Below are positions 20,665-34,600 of a DNA stretch of 63,329 nucleotides, in pieces; position 1 is the first letter of the stretch; each line of letters starts with the position of its first letter. The stretch is from Chara braunii. Taxonomy: Eukaryota > Streptophyta > Charophyceae > Charales > Characeae. The stretch spans positions 233,989 through 297,317 of the forward strand of contig BFEA01000700.1 of the NCBI GenBank assembly GCA_003427395.1, in the 5' to 3' direction. The notes below the pieces were generated by a model. That model ran no database searches and was not told the DNA's origin. It saw only the letters and a program-made list of their open reading frames with translations. Made by a program: the position numbers and the translations under genes.

Positions 20665-23600
20665 TAGACTCAATCATATTTTTCTATAACGTTTTCTTTT
20701 TTTTTCTCTCTCTTCTTCACTTCTGCTTCTTATTCTAAGTAAATGTTTTCGCCCTGTTGTCCTTTTTGTGCAATCTCTGGTCCTTTCACGCTCTTCTAAT
20801 CTGTGCCCAAGTGCGCACCTCTAAGACGTGCCAAATGGTCAGCGTCTCTTTGTTTGGAGTGCCTGCAATACGAGCAGGGGGCTGCCGTTCGCTATGCATG
20901 TGTGCCCACGTTCCCTGGGTGATGACAGAGATTTGTCGAAACGACTACCTGACTCCAAGGGTGGTGTGAACCTACAATCTGTTGAGTTCTACTTGTGGTG
21001 AGAGTAGGTAACCATCTGCTTTGGTCCGTGTTCAATGTGTGGACTGCGTTGTCCATGCTGCCCATCCACATGGACTTGTCTTCCCGTGGTATTCGCCTGT
21101 TTGCCTTGAAGTTGGCTGCCTTGTCGGAGCTGCCTCGTGCCTTGCTGCCTTGTTGCCTTGTTACTCTGCCGCCTTGTTGCCTGCTGCTCATTGTGCCACC
21201 TTGCTGCTTGACTTGTCACTTGGCTGCCTTGTCATTTCGATGCCTCTTTGCCTCACTGCCTTGTGCCTAGCTGCCTTGTCGCCTCACTGCCTGTGTCTTT
21301 TTACCTCCTTATTGGGGAGCACTACTGCTTGCCTCTCTGTTTCTGTGCCTTGCTGCCTTGCTGCCTCACTACCTTGCTTTCTCGCTTCCTCGTTAGTTTA
21401 CTGCCTTGTCGCCTTGTCACCTGCTGCCCATTGTGCCTTGCTGTTTGGCCGCTGTGCTGCGTCACTGGCTTCTTGCCTTGCTAATATGTGCCCTGCTACC
21501 TTGTTGCCTCGCTGCTTGGCTGTGTGCTGCTTATCCGGTCAGAATGCTGCTTGCATTGTCAATGCTACCTTGTTACCTGCTGTTCATGGTGCCACCCCGC
21601 CACTTGCCTTCTTGTTTGGCTGCCCGCTTGCCTCCTCTTATGTGCCTTCCTTTTCCTTGTCATCTGGCGCCTTGTTGACTCACACTTGCCTTGCTGCTTG
21701 TGATGTCCCCTGCTGGCCGCCCACTTACAACAGGGGTTAAATGAGATCATGACTCAATACGGATATTCTGCAAATTGTGAGGATTCAGCCTCGTGATGAC
21801 TCGCCGCAACTCGGACAAAATAGTCTGTCGTGATCCTTGCTTTTCCCCGCTCTTGTCAGGTGGTCTGATTATGGTGCTGTCTTGGGCCCCGCGGGGCCTC
21901 TCTATGATGCTGTCTTGGGCCTGCTGTTAATGCACCAATTGCAGGTATGTTTTGTATGCCTGTGCTCGTTCCACTTTAAGAAGCATGCTGTGGCGCGTGT
22001 GCTCAGCCTTGGATACTCCAAACACACAGGGACTTTGAGAGCAGCAGCATGGTTGCCAACTTGTCAGGGATGTCATCATTGACAATTTGGCACACATTTC
22101 ATATTGAGGGGGCCATAGCCAAGATGCAAGAACCATCTTTATGCATTAGTTGGATAACAGCTACGCTACCAGAATGAATGTCTGGCAGGTCGTGGCTCAT
22201 CCATATTCTGATCTGCACATCCAGACCCGGATCCAAGGCCAAAAAGTACGGATTCAGAAGCTCCTGAGGAATGTGTGAGGAGAGCTCCACGCCTTGATCG
22301 GTGACCAGGCAATTGAGCAGTGGAGGGTCACGTGCTGGATGGGCTGTGGAAGCTCCTGAGGAATGTGTGAGGAAGCTTCGTGCCTTGCTTGGTTACCAGG
22401 CAATTGAGCAGTGGAGGGTCACGTGCTGGATGGGAGAGAAGTGCACGAGAACTGCTGTATCTGTGTGGTGTTGTGTGTGTGTGAGGGAATCGGACACTAC
22501 AGCGTTGCAGGGGCAGGGTGAATATCACGACTGGTATGGTTCCACTTTTGCACACCGTGCCCTGGCTGTAGCAGTTAAGAGACTTGGCTCTTGTGACTAA
22601 GGGTGCTGGTTCAATTCCGTGCATGCATGGATAGATCAAAGGCCGGAAACCCTGGATACAAAAACTATGGGTACAATCCGGATGACACGGATGTCAGGGC
22701 ACTGAAAATAACCTAAATATTTTCATTGTTTAGAGACAGTTCTGGGGTTCTCTGGGGCCCAGTAGGGATAAGCCTGGTCACACAGGTCCTGTGGAGGGTT
22801 AAGAATGACTAGGAAGGTCCCCTCTTTCCCTCCACATTTTCAGATATTATAATCAGCACACGGTGACACCATCACAACCCTCGCCTAAAGCCACAAGCTT
22901 CCCCCCCATCCATCCCCAAACACATGGTCTCTGGAAACAACCCACAATTCAGGAGGCACGGAAAACAACCCCGATATTTTTGTCATTTGGTCACTTTGGT
23001 GGCGTTTCTGGGGTTCTTTTGGGCCCAGTAGAGATAAGCTCGGTCACACAGGTCCTGTCGATGGGTAAGAATGAGTGGGAAGGTCCCATCTTTCCCTCCG
23101 CGTTTTGAGATATTATAATCAACACACTGTCATAACCCCCTCCTAAACCCCCAAGCTTCCCCCTTATCCCCAAATATGGTCTCCGAAAACAAGTCAGAAT
23201 TCAGGATCCTGTGCATCAGGATCATTCCCAAGTCAAGCTGAGAAGACGCGTTCATAGAACAATATTGACTAGTTCAGACAGACAGCCTCATAGCCTAGGA
23301 TTACCATGTCTTGCCTCCATTCTGTTGCTTCTGCACGAGGACTGCATCTCAACCCCTCCTGTGGCCTCCTTCGTAAGCTGGATGTCGGATAACAACCTTG
23401 GGTGTATGTGCCCTCCGGGCCCGTCCCTGATCCTGGCAAGGCAACGCATCTCGTATTTCTTCTGGATCGGCCCTAAGCATTGAAATGACTGAGTGTGAAT
23501 GGGACTCGGGAAGAGAAGTGAAGGGATACTAGCACGCATATCTGTCACCTTGGGTGCATGCTCCACTTCCTTTTGTCATTGTTTGTGATGGGGCACACAC

Positions 23601-26600
23601 TCTCATTGGCCTTGCACATCTCTGCTTTCAGACCTTTCCATCATCGATCATGCGTTTAGCCAAATACTTCTCCCAGCTCTCATTTCTTGTGCGCTGCCTC
23701 ATTAATTGCATCACCACTTATCGTTCCATTTCATCAATGAGGCCATCTCTCCGTTGCTGCAATGTCATGGTCCTTTTTGGAGGACCTTATTCTTAGTAAC
23801 TTGTTACATGAACTTACATCATCTTGGCCCTTTTTTTTTCTTCTAAAAAAAAAATCATTCTAATGCAATTGACTCCGAAATTCCAGAGACATGGGGTGTG
23901 GATTGACTTTATCACCAGTGCCTGTATCCGTATGCGCCATACTCTTTATGCTCAAGGATGACATACAAATTGAGAAAGAGAGAGAATAAATCACCCTGTC
24001 CTTCGGGACATCCGTTAAAATTGGAACGATACAGAGCAGATTAGCATGGCCCTTGCGCAAAAAAAAAAAAGAAAAAAAAGAAAAAAAACGAAGTTAAAAA
24101 AACTCTTCACACGAATACAATGGCCGGTCATCATACCGGTATTTGGGACACCATTCAGGCTAGATACAGCAGTAATAACCGGGCCTTCTATTCGGCTCAA
24201 GACGGTTGCTGCACACCACAGCCAAACCAATCATAGCCACATAAGCTATAGCAACGGACTCACAGTGGTCATAGCCACAGCAGCCATAACCACAGTAGCT
24301 ATAGCCACATCAGCCATAGTCAGTGGCAATAGACACACTAGGCATAGCCACAGTAGCTATAGCCACATCAGTCATAGCAACAGTAGATAGCCACATCAGT
24401 CATAGCCCCAGCAGCTATAGCCACGGTAGTCATAGTCCATGGAAATCGCAAAACTAGCCACAGGCACACTAGTAACTCTGTGGTAAGATCAGAGGTGAAC
24501 TTCACGACCCGGAAGAATATCACTCAGCAACCGCTGCTGCAGTGAACTCAGGGATTAGCTTGTGACAATCTTGAGTGGTCATTTGTGAACTATAGGCTCA
24601 TATGATCCTCAGGAGTACTCAGAGATGCTCTCTCAACGAGTGTCATCCTTGCACAAGGCCCACACAAATCTTCTCTGTATCGTTCCAATTTTAGCAGATG
24701 TCTCGAAGGACGAGATTGTCTGTCAACTGATCCATGGTCCTCTGCGAATTCCCAGACGAGCTCAGAATGGGGAGCCCGTGAGGAGATTGTGCAATCAGAA
24801 ATGAGTTGGCAAGAAGGGGGGCACTCACCTGGCCTGCGCTGCTGGTGGCTGACGTGGAAGCGGTGGACCCAAGAACACTACCAGAATTACCAGAATTACC
24901 AGAATTGGCAAGTGATCGCATGTTTCTGATGAGCCCTGGAAGCCTTGACCCTGATAATGGTGATGGGGATGGCGATGGCGATGGCGATGGTGAAGGTGAC
25001 GGTGACGGTGACGGTGACAGTGGCATTGACAGTGACGGCGATCCAACTGGCTTGGTACCTGCATTGGAATGAGAAACAACAGAGTAGACTTGTCTCGTTA
25101 ATTCAACAAAGAGGTCTGCTTTACTGGTCGGGGATCCGTGTTTACCGGATGTTGTTCCTCATCTTCTATTCAATCATTGTTGATGTCTGCTTTACTGAGC
25201 AAGCAGTGGTACTGTGGTACTGAGTAAACAGTGGAGTGTTTCATCTTGTGAATGTCTTTCCACTCATAATTTCAGTCACACACCGAGTTAGAAAAGGCTT
25301 ATAAAAACCCGGCGCGACTTACAAAACAGGCTGGTCACCTTTTTTTGCAGGCCTGGGGCTGTGGTGTGCAGACTTCCATTTTTATGTTTTTTTTTTCCCC
25401 ATTCGGAACTCACGCTGTGACAGAGCTGCCTGCATGAGGTTTTTTTTTTTTTTGCTTTTGAAACTCAAAACCTGATGCGGCCAGACTTGTTTCAAAACGA
25501 AAAAAAAAAGAAAAGAAAAGAAAAAAAAGACTGGACAAGCAATGGGAGAAAACCGTCACCTGCATGTGATGTCCCCAGATCTTCTCCCACCTTCCCATCC
25601 AGTTTGTCGAACGGAAGATCATCATACAGGGTGTCATCACCAACATAAGATGGATCCTGCGTATGACCGAAAAAAGGATCATCAAACCTCTTAGAAAAAG
25701 TGGAAGCAAAAACAAAAAAAGAGCCATTGAGTTTTTCAGAAGTGGAAGCAGAGCAAAATTCGAGGCTTCGAGCATTACATTTTTCTTAAACCGCCAGTAC
25801 ACAGCCCCAGCCTCGTAGGAATTCCTTCATCGCCTACTGTGAAAATTTCGTTCTTAATATATTGCTACGAGACTATCAAGAGTAAGCCTGGTAACATGAC
25901 TCCTGGAAAGGCGCGAAGCGCTCTTGATGGACTTACAAAAGAATGGTTTACTCACTTAGCAACTCTTCTTCAACAAGGGCGCTTCGCGCCGGATAAAGCG
26001 ACCGACATTGTAAGAGGCCGCTTTATCTTCAAAATAGTCCAAAAAGCTATGCAGGTCATACTGGAGATGATCTACGAAGAGAAATTTATTGATTGCAGTC
26101 ATGCTTTTCAGCCTGGTAGAGGCTCCGCCGCAGCTCTGACTCTTGCGAGCCTCCATGTAGGAATCAAAAAACACCAAACGTGGGCTCGGGCCTACGGGAC
26201 CACAATGGCTAGTGATGCCCGCCGAAGAAGAAAAAAAGGTGTGGTCTGGCAGTTCGCCAAGCTTGGTGAGCAGTGCAGCGCCACCAGGCCCGGCTGTACT
26301 GATGGTTTAAACCACCAGTACCCCAGGGGTTCTTAGGCCCCCTCTGGGGAGGCTCTGATGCAAATGCATATGGACCTGCGCGGCGCACCGATTCCGCCAC
26401 CGCGTTAATGGCCTAAGAACGTGAAGCAAAAAAGGGACCATTGAACCAACCTATACGACGTATACGTATTGAATTTTGAAGTTCACAAAACAAAGGGCCA
26501 AAGGCCAGAACATATCCGCGCACTAGACACATCCACCGCTAACGAAGCAAGCCTAAAAGGAGCAACAAAATGATCATTGAGTTTTTCTCAGGCGGACAAG

Positions 26601-29600
26601 CTCTCTGTCGCATGGCCGTACCGATGTCTGTATGTTCTCATTCCATAATAGGTCAGACACAGAGCTGGTGGAGTTTGCGTTTTTTGGTGAGCAATGTGGT
26701 GACAGCGGCTTGGGGTGAGCTAACAGGTTATTTTTTTTGTGGAGGTGAGGCCTCATCACAGATTTTCCATTTTCAAGACTGGTGCAGTGAGCCTCTTTTT
26801 TCCCAAAGAGGCCTCTTTTCCACTGGCCCTCTTTTTAAACCACCATTACTTCCACTCTAATAGGTCAGAGGCTCAGAGCGAAGGTCATACAGATGGAAAA
26901 GGGCACAGACACCAGGCGAATGCCTTTTTCCCCCCAAGAAGGCCCCCATGAACTGTTGATAGACAAAAACAGCCCTAAGTTTGAACCATGACAGAATCAG
27001 ATGAGCAAAATAACTCTGAATTGCCTCCGGCCTGTCAGTCCGATGATGATACCTCAAGAGTCAAGGCCATTGCCCTTACATAGATTGAAAAAAAGTAAAA
27101 CAATCAACACAGTTACACAGATTCAACATCGAATAAAAAACACAGAAACAAAGAACCCAATTCTTTGTCGGTCAACTGCCTGCTACGGTAGTGTTGTGCA
27201 AGAACCAAAAACAAAGTTACCTTGTTTTGTCGAATTTTCCACCTTTTTAAGTTATTACCACTACATAGTTGTTGGACCACCACTGCCTCTCCCAGGCAAA
27301 AAATTCCAACGAATTTGTCCGCCACTGCACACTCTTCGGGGGCCTACGCATCCCGCGCACCTCGTTGGCTGGCGGGGGGTAGTCCAAAAGGGAGAAAACA
27401 GTGCTGTGCCGGACAATTGGTTCATTCTGAACGTGGCGTGCAGCATAAATCCGCCATGGGAAAAAGAGGCTTGGAAGTAATGGTGGTTTAAAAAGAGGGC
27501 CCGCGGAAAATAGGCCTCTTTGGGGAAAAAGAGGCTCACTGCACCAGTAGTTGAAAATGGAAAATATGTGATGAGGTCTAAACTCCACAAAAAAATAACC
27601 TGTTAGCTCACCCCAAGCCGCGGTCGCCATACTGCTCACCGAAAACGTAAACGCCACCAACTCTGCGCCGAGAACACTCCTGTTTCAGTGAGAGAAATGA
27701 AGTGGCCTCCATCCTTGAGGTCCACCTCACCACTTTTGACCGGGTTTGTGAAGGATGCCGTTGAGCTGTGGGGGAGCCGGTGGGAATATCCGAAAGGGTG
27801 GACTGGTGGGGGAAAACCGGGAGAGGCGGGTTCCTGAATCTTTCTGATATTCCCCTGTCCAAAAGCATGGTCCAAAACTTGCTCATCAGCGGCGTGAGAA
27901 ATGGTGAGCACTGCCGTACAAGATGGCTCACAGACTGCTGAATCACTAACTTGGTGGCATGCTTAAATAACTCAACAAGTGTTGCAGGGCGGGAAGGCGA
28001 CGAGTTCGGTGCGGCATCACCAAACACGGTGTTCACTTCATGGCGCAAAAAATTATGACCCCAGCACAATATAAAGGGCCTCGCCGCACCGCTCCCCGAA
28101 CATGCACAACCTAGAATGTATCTCGCACTAGAACATGGTAAGATACACCTGCCATAGTTTTTGTCTTTTGTGCATGTCATGAGCCATAGTTTTTGTCTTT
28201 TGTGCATGTCATGAGCCTTCCAGCGAGGTGAAAAGTCGAGAGAGCTGCAGTGACTCTCTACTCAGGAGACGAGTTGTGGTGAGTGGTGTGGCAAGGCCCT
28301 AGTAAATAAAAAGACCAGCAAAGGACCGCCGAGAGAGAAAGTTTAAGGCGCTCCCTCTCCATCATTTTTACCGGGATGTTACAGATTCCCATTATTTACT
28401 ACTTCCCTCAAGTTCCTTGTTTTATGGAAATATATACCTGATTCATCTCGAGGTAAATTTCAACCTCATCCTTGATGTCATTCACATCGTCAGCAGTGAT
28501 CTCCTCATTCTCCAACAAGCGGTACACCTGTCATCCAGAAAATTTCACCTAGTGAAAACGTGGCAACGCACAGTTTGCCACATCATAATCGAACAAAAAC
28601 GTAAAAAAAAATACACAAACTACAATAATGAACTTCAAGATGCTGAAGGTCAGAAAGCAAAGGTGAGTCTTTCCTTCTTTTGGCAGTTCAGGCTATGTTC
28701 ACTTCTTCGATAAATGCAGAGCCCAGCCTGTGTGGCTAAATGGTACACCCATGAATAATTATTGATAAAGAGACCTGAGTTCAAACTTAGAAGTTAGAAT
28801 CCTGATGGGGGATCACAAGAATGGAGTAACTCAGACTTGCGAGGGGTCGGTCAGTCCGACGATGATACCGCCATGGGTCCACCACCCTTTTGAAGATAGT
28901 GTCAAAAAAAAAAAAAAAAAAAAAAAAAAAACATGGAAGAGTGAATGGGGAGGGATGGGGATGGGGATGGGGATGGGGGGTGTGTATATTGCAGAATGTC
29001 ATCCCTAGAGAAGGAAGAACCACAGTGATGGTATGCTTGGACGCTGTTAACCTGATAAAGAAAGCGACCTCTGTGCAGCCCATCTCTGTTCGGCCTAGGC
29101 TCGCCATCTACGTGATTACCCGCCGGCGATGTACAGCACAGTCTGATGTTCTGACTCTCTTGACCCCCCAAATGCTGCACACAAATCTGGAGTCCGGACT
29201 CGCCCCACCTACTTGAACCACGATGCATACACACATCCATGGTTCGAACTTCGAACCCTTTTGGCAGAAACAACAAAACACCCTGATGTACAAATTCATG
29301 GTTCAAACTCCGGGGCCAAACGCTGGACACGGGTCAAATCTGGACTCGTTCCCAAGTATCACGGGTTGCTTGACCCTCAACAGTGTGGACATTAACGTGT
29401 CGCTGGAGATACCTCGCTGGTCTTCCATGGACAATGCCACGTCAGCAAGTGTACCTCGCTCTCTCTGCCTGAGAGTGCCACGTCGGCACCTGTGCATGGC
29501 TTCTCACCAGAAGAGGACAAATAAAATGGCACTATGCCTGCCACGTCAGCAGGCAACTGCCAATACCAGAACCACACTGATGTCCACGTCAGCCATACTC

Positions 29601-31547
29601 ACGCTAGCACTTCCTGAATGCATCTGACTGTAATTACAGCCAAACCGGAATGCATCTGCCTGCCATCATGTCCAGAGCTCAGTCAAAGGAGTCACAATGT
29701 GAGTCTGCCCTAACTGACCTCTTTTTACTTGGTTTGTTTTGTGGATAGCCAGTTGATAGCCAGCTCAAAGCCAGTGAATAGCACACTTGCTAGCCAGCTG
29801 ATAGCCTGTGGATGGTCAGCCGATGGGCAGTGGATAGCCGATTCATTGCCACAGTGGATAACCACTTAATAGCCACATGATCCCAAGTTGATAGCCAGTT
29901 GATAGGCAGCAAATAGGCAGAGGATAGCTAGTAGATAGCGAGTGAATGGCATCATAGAAAGCAGATAACCAGCTGATAGCCAGTGGATAGCCAGGGGATA
30001 GCCATTTGGAGCCAGTTGATAGCCAGTTGGTACCCAGGCTGAGTATATCAGGCTGATGATAGTGAGTTTGATTAGGGAGCATATCAGGTTAATAGCCAGC
30101 CAGTTGATACTATTTGATAGCAAACCAGATATCATCGTCATAGAGTGCCTCGATAGCAGCATTACAGGCCTTTCAGAACAACACTTCCAGTGCCTCTCCA
30201 GCATTCCAGGCCTTTCAGAGCAATTGGTGGTTCTGTATCCTTTTCCACCAGTACATCCGAAAAAGCAGATTGAGCCTCCCTAAAAATTTGGAGGCCATGG
30301 ACCGTCGATAAACTGAACCCGCGGTTCCTGGCCTCCTATTTTTCGCGAGAGGCTCAAATCTGCTTTTTCGGATGTACTGGTGGAAAAGGACACAGAACCA
30401 CCAATTGTACAATGCAAATGCATGAATCAAATTAAACCACCAATACTTTTCCCACCTATATTGTTCTGATGCAGCTGTCAACGCGGCCCATTTTTTGGGG
30501 CGCGTCCCACCAGATCGAAAAGGCTGGTGGTGCCAGCCAAAACAATTTGATTTCGCCGCAGATTCGTTCCCATGCTAGTTTGACAAAACTCTGTGCACAG
30601 CAGAAATCAACATTGGGAAAAAAGAGGCTTGCAAAGTACTGGTGATTTAAGCACACAGAACAGACAGAGGCTACCGTCTTCACCCGAATAGAACGCCCAG
30701 TCATTATAGCTGTATTTGGTGTAACTTTCGGTCTAGATACAGCTATAATGACGGGGCGTTCTATTTGGGTGAAGACGGTAGGGAGGGATTCTCTGAAAAA
30801 CAGGTCAATGACATGCTACGCCCTCGGCACTGACTCAGCAGTGTTCCTACTAAGGGTGCGATCCCACTGGCAAAAGCGATTGGAATAAGTGTCTGAATCT
30901 GGACTTGTTTGTGAAGACGTGCAGGAAAGTCTAATTGATCTGCTTTTCTGCATCTCATGCTTGCGGAGATTCCAGATTGGAAGTGCGCAGAGGGAAAAAA
31001 AAAAGAAAAAAAAAAGGGATGAGAAGTGTGGGTCTAACGGGACTCCGAGTCAACTTTCAATTATACGTTTGAAGACTGAAATTTTTGAAATTTGAAATTC
31101 AGAATCCAATACCAGTACCTGCTCAAGCTTTGCTCTATGCCATTTGTGCTGACGTCCATTAGAATACGGACCCCACATGATTCACATGAAGGAAAAAACA
31201 AAATCAGTTTAAATCACACAACAAGTCAACAACAGACGAAATCAAACGTTAGAAGCAATAAAGCATACATTAAAATTAAATAAATAGTAAATGCAGACTA
31301 GCAGACGAGGCGATATAAACTTCCTGTTCGGGATGCCTCTGAACTCGAGACACCATCCTCACTGAGCAATTGGAAGTAGAGCACACACACATACAATAAA
31401 AGTAAACATAAAAGTAAAAGTGTGTAAGAGTTTGGGAAGAACGGAGCCACTGTTTTTTTCTTTTTGTTAAACCACCAATACTTGGCCCAGCTATCAAGTC
31501 CGAGCCTCGGCCGACCGGTATGTCGAGCCTTGCCAAGGCTCGAACTG

Positions 31548-31601
<54 letters not shown>

Positions 31602-34600
31602 CCTCCATCCCTCCTCCACAACTTTTGTTTCTTACGGTTCGTTTTCTTCGTATTTTTCATGTTTTCGTATTTGATTTTTTTTTTCCTTTCGTTTTTGGTT
31701 CTCTTTGTTGTTTCATGCGACGAACCCGCAGCCTGTCCTTCGAGCACCGACCGGGCCTTCCCTTGGCCGACCCCCGACGGTGGCTGCGCATTAACGGGGA
31801 TGGCCCGCCGCCGATAGCTGGGCCAAGTACTGGTGGTTTAATAGATGAAGACCTTGAGATCAAGCCTACCAACCGGGCAGCCCGGGTCACCTTGTTTGAC
31901 CGGGTGGCCCGGCCGTGCAAGGACCAAAGATGGTCCCAGCAAAAAAAAAAAAAAAAAAAAAATCATGTTATGCAGAGAAATAAACTGAGCAACTTTTGCC
32001 CCGGGATCGCATCGAAATTCTTTCCCAAATTTGATACTAAAAAAAAACTAAGGAAAAAAAATATTTTTTTATTTTTATTTTAGCCCGGCCGGGCAAGTGG
32101 TCCCGGGCCACTCTGGTAACCTAGCTTGAGATATCGTTATGGAACTAACCAGCCGGGTCCGGCCCCAGGTAAATCAGAAGTACTTGGTTTCATTCATGTA
32201 AGTTCCGTTTGGGTTTGCAACTTTGCACACAGGTGTGTGTATTTCACAGTTCATGGGTGTCCCAATCGAGCTAGGCTCGTTGGTCCGACATTTATTCAGA
32301 TGTACCTTAATTTGTTTTCCTCTTTCTTGTTAAACCACCAGTACGTCCTAAAGTCATGCCCGTTAACAAGCCGCAATTTTAGAAAACGTACGGGCCACTA
32401 CAGGAGCGCCCAAATTCATCCCACTAGAAACGTTTCTACTCTATTTTTCCCCACGGCGGATAGCTGGGCCAAGTACTGGTGGTTCAAGGGAAAAGAAAGT
32501 GTGTCAGAATTAGACATGAATGGAGGTAGTAGTAGTTTGACTAGTGTGGGTAAACGACGGTGGGAAACGCCCTGAGGAAGAAAGCCTGGCAGTCATCGAA
32601 ATGCGGCGTTCGGGACACCAACCCTATGCTGTAATTCTTTCAACTCTTTGCTGTTACAATTGCTTCTACTCCGTTGAACTTTTGTGTTGTTTGACTTGTG
32701 AAATTGCTGGTACTACTCATCGTTGGTCCAACATCTTTATTCAGATGTACCTTAATTTGTTTTCCTCTTTCGTGTTAAACCACCAGTACTTCCTAAAGTT
32801 GTGCCCGTTAAACAAGGGACAATTTTAGGAAACACAAGAGCCACTACAGGAGCACCCAAATTCATCTGACTAGAAACGTTTGCGAGGATCAGGGTCCTCG
32901 GTAGGCCTATGGGGCCCTGTTTGCAGCAGTACCTGCCCTAAGTGAAGGCGGAGGTGCCCGCCCTAAGTGAAGGCGGGCCTGGGTTTTTGCAAGAGGCCCT
33001 CGACTGTCAATTTCATATTTGGGGTCCAGGCAGTTGTGACGCGCCAGTTGGTTGAAAGAAACACAGGCCGAGCAACAAAGACATTTCCACGGCCCTCCGG
33101 GCCTTTCCAAAGAATGCAGGCCCTGGGCGTGATTCGCAGCCTCATACAGAGACAGTTGGGCGCCCAACCGAACGAGGCCCAGGAGCCCAGTAGCTGCTGC
33201 ACGCAGGCAGCCTCCTGGGGCCTTCCGGAAGCTTCTGGGCCCAGGCCAGCCCAGCCAGGCTGCGAGAGCTGGCCAGCTCTCGCCCATAAAGGAAAGAGCC
33301 AGGAAGCCTCATTCAGGCACTCGCATGCTAGCGGCAGCACTGCTGGAGCGAAGGCTCACGGCTGCTGGCTGGCGCTGAGAGGCGAGGTGCAGCACGTGCG
33401 GTCGTGCAGAGGAGGAGGGCGCTGCTGAGGGCAGCGCCATAGCCCAGCCACCATAGCTGGTGGGCTTGGACTACAGTGAAGCGCAGGGGTGGTCTTCGGG
33501 TGAAAGAGAGGACAGGTGTGGGTGTAGTCAGGGGATAGGTGAAGGATGATGATCATGATGATCATGATGATGATGTGAGGGCACGTACCTTGTATTGGCG
33601 ATGGTCTGCATGGGCGACATCTTCAAGTACTTCAGGCTGCCGCTGATGTCAACAGTTGCATTGTCTTTTTGTAGTCTGTAGTAGCTGTGTAGGAGTAGGC
33701 TGGGCGCTGTGCGCCAAGTGGGAGTGTGAAGGAACTGGACTCTTGTGTTGGGAGGAGAGAGCATGCTCTCCATGAACATTGGTTTTCAGTGCTACGAACT
33801 TCCATTGGTGTATTATTGGTGCAATGCTGCTCTCTGGACACGGTGTCACTATTTGGCTTTCAATGTGATGGTGTGATCTGGATTTGTCATCTCGCTGTTA
33901 CTTATTTTCCTTGCACGTTTCTTAGACTACTCCATTTTTTCTCCATGGCCGTCGGCGGATAGCCAGCCCAAGTACTGGTTGTTTAAGGTTAAAAAAAAAG
34001 TGTGTCAGAGTTCGACATGAACAGAGGTGCCATGAGGAATCCCCGCTGCCTTTTTTCAGATTTACATTTGTTTTGAATTCCTCCCCCCCCCCCCAAATAT
34101 ACATATATATATCGTCACAAACAGAACTGCCCGGTAAACCGTAGGCAGAGAGAGAGAAGAAGACAACAAACGAGGGGCTGTGACAAACTGTTTCGTCCGA
34201 GTTTCACCGACTATATATATATCGTCACAAACAGAACTGCCCGGTAAACAAACAAGGTGATTTACTTTCAAAAGGCTCTAAACATCAATCCGCTGGGATT
34301 CTCTTCACCAGTCCCCAAACATGCAAGAAAGGAATAAATCTTCCGCCGCCACCACCATTTTCGTCTTTTGTGCATGCGGTAAGTGGTGGAGCAAGGCCCT
34401 TCACGTCCATTCTCAAACTTCAAACAAGCAAAAGAAAGAGGGAATGATATAATATTTTAGACTGAGTCAGGGCGAAATTCACGGAACCACTAGTAGTGGT
34501 GCCACCTTGAACAGTGGGAGTGTGACAAGGGGCAGTGAGAACACTACTGGTCAGGCGGAAAGAGAGAACCAGTGAAGAGCGGACTTGAGGTGTATCCATT

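Larger units (their letters stand above)
26650..27668. repeat. Foldback: inverted arms around a TTAA element
   Basis: Arms 26650-26838 and 27488-27668 are inverted copies (AGCTAACAGGTTATTTTTTT, GAGGCCTCTTTTCC and others). At the centre is an element starting ACCACCATTACTTCC at 26839 and ending in its complement at 27487, with TTAA on both sides. Confidence 0.75.

Noticed and set aside
21021-21740. 239-codon frame rich in cysteine, leucine and alanine
   Set aside because: It is read through a degenerate TTGCCTTGCTGC minisatellite and is also open in other frames, so it is compositional.
24691-24828. Coding continuation of NOT3 exon 11 to the stop at 24691
   Set aside because: A consensus GTGAGT donor follows codon Q322, and sequence beyond it runs into the antisense U6 pseudogene.
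32907-33428. Overlapping frames on both strands in the GC-rich insert
   Set aside because: High GC lowers stop frequency; no motif, splice sites or start context support a gene.
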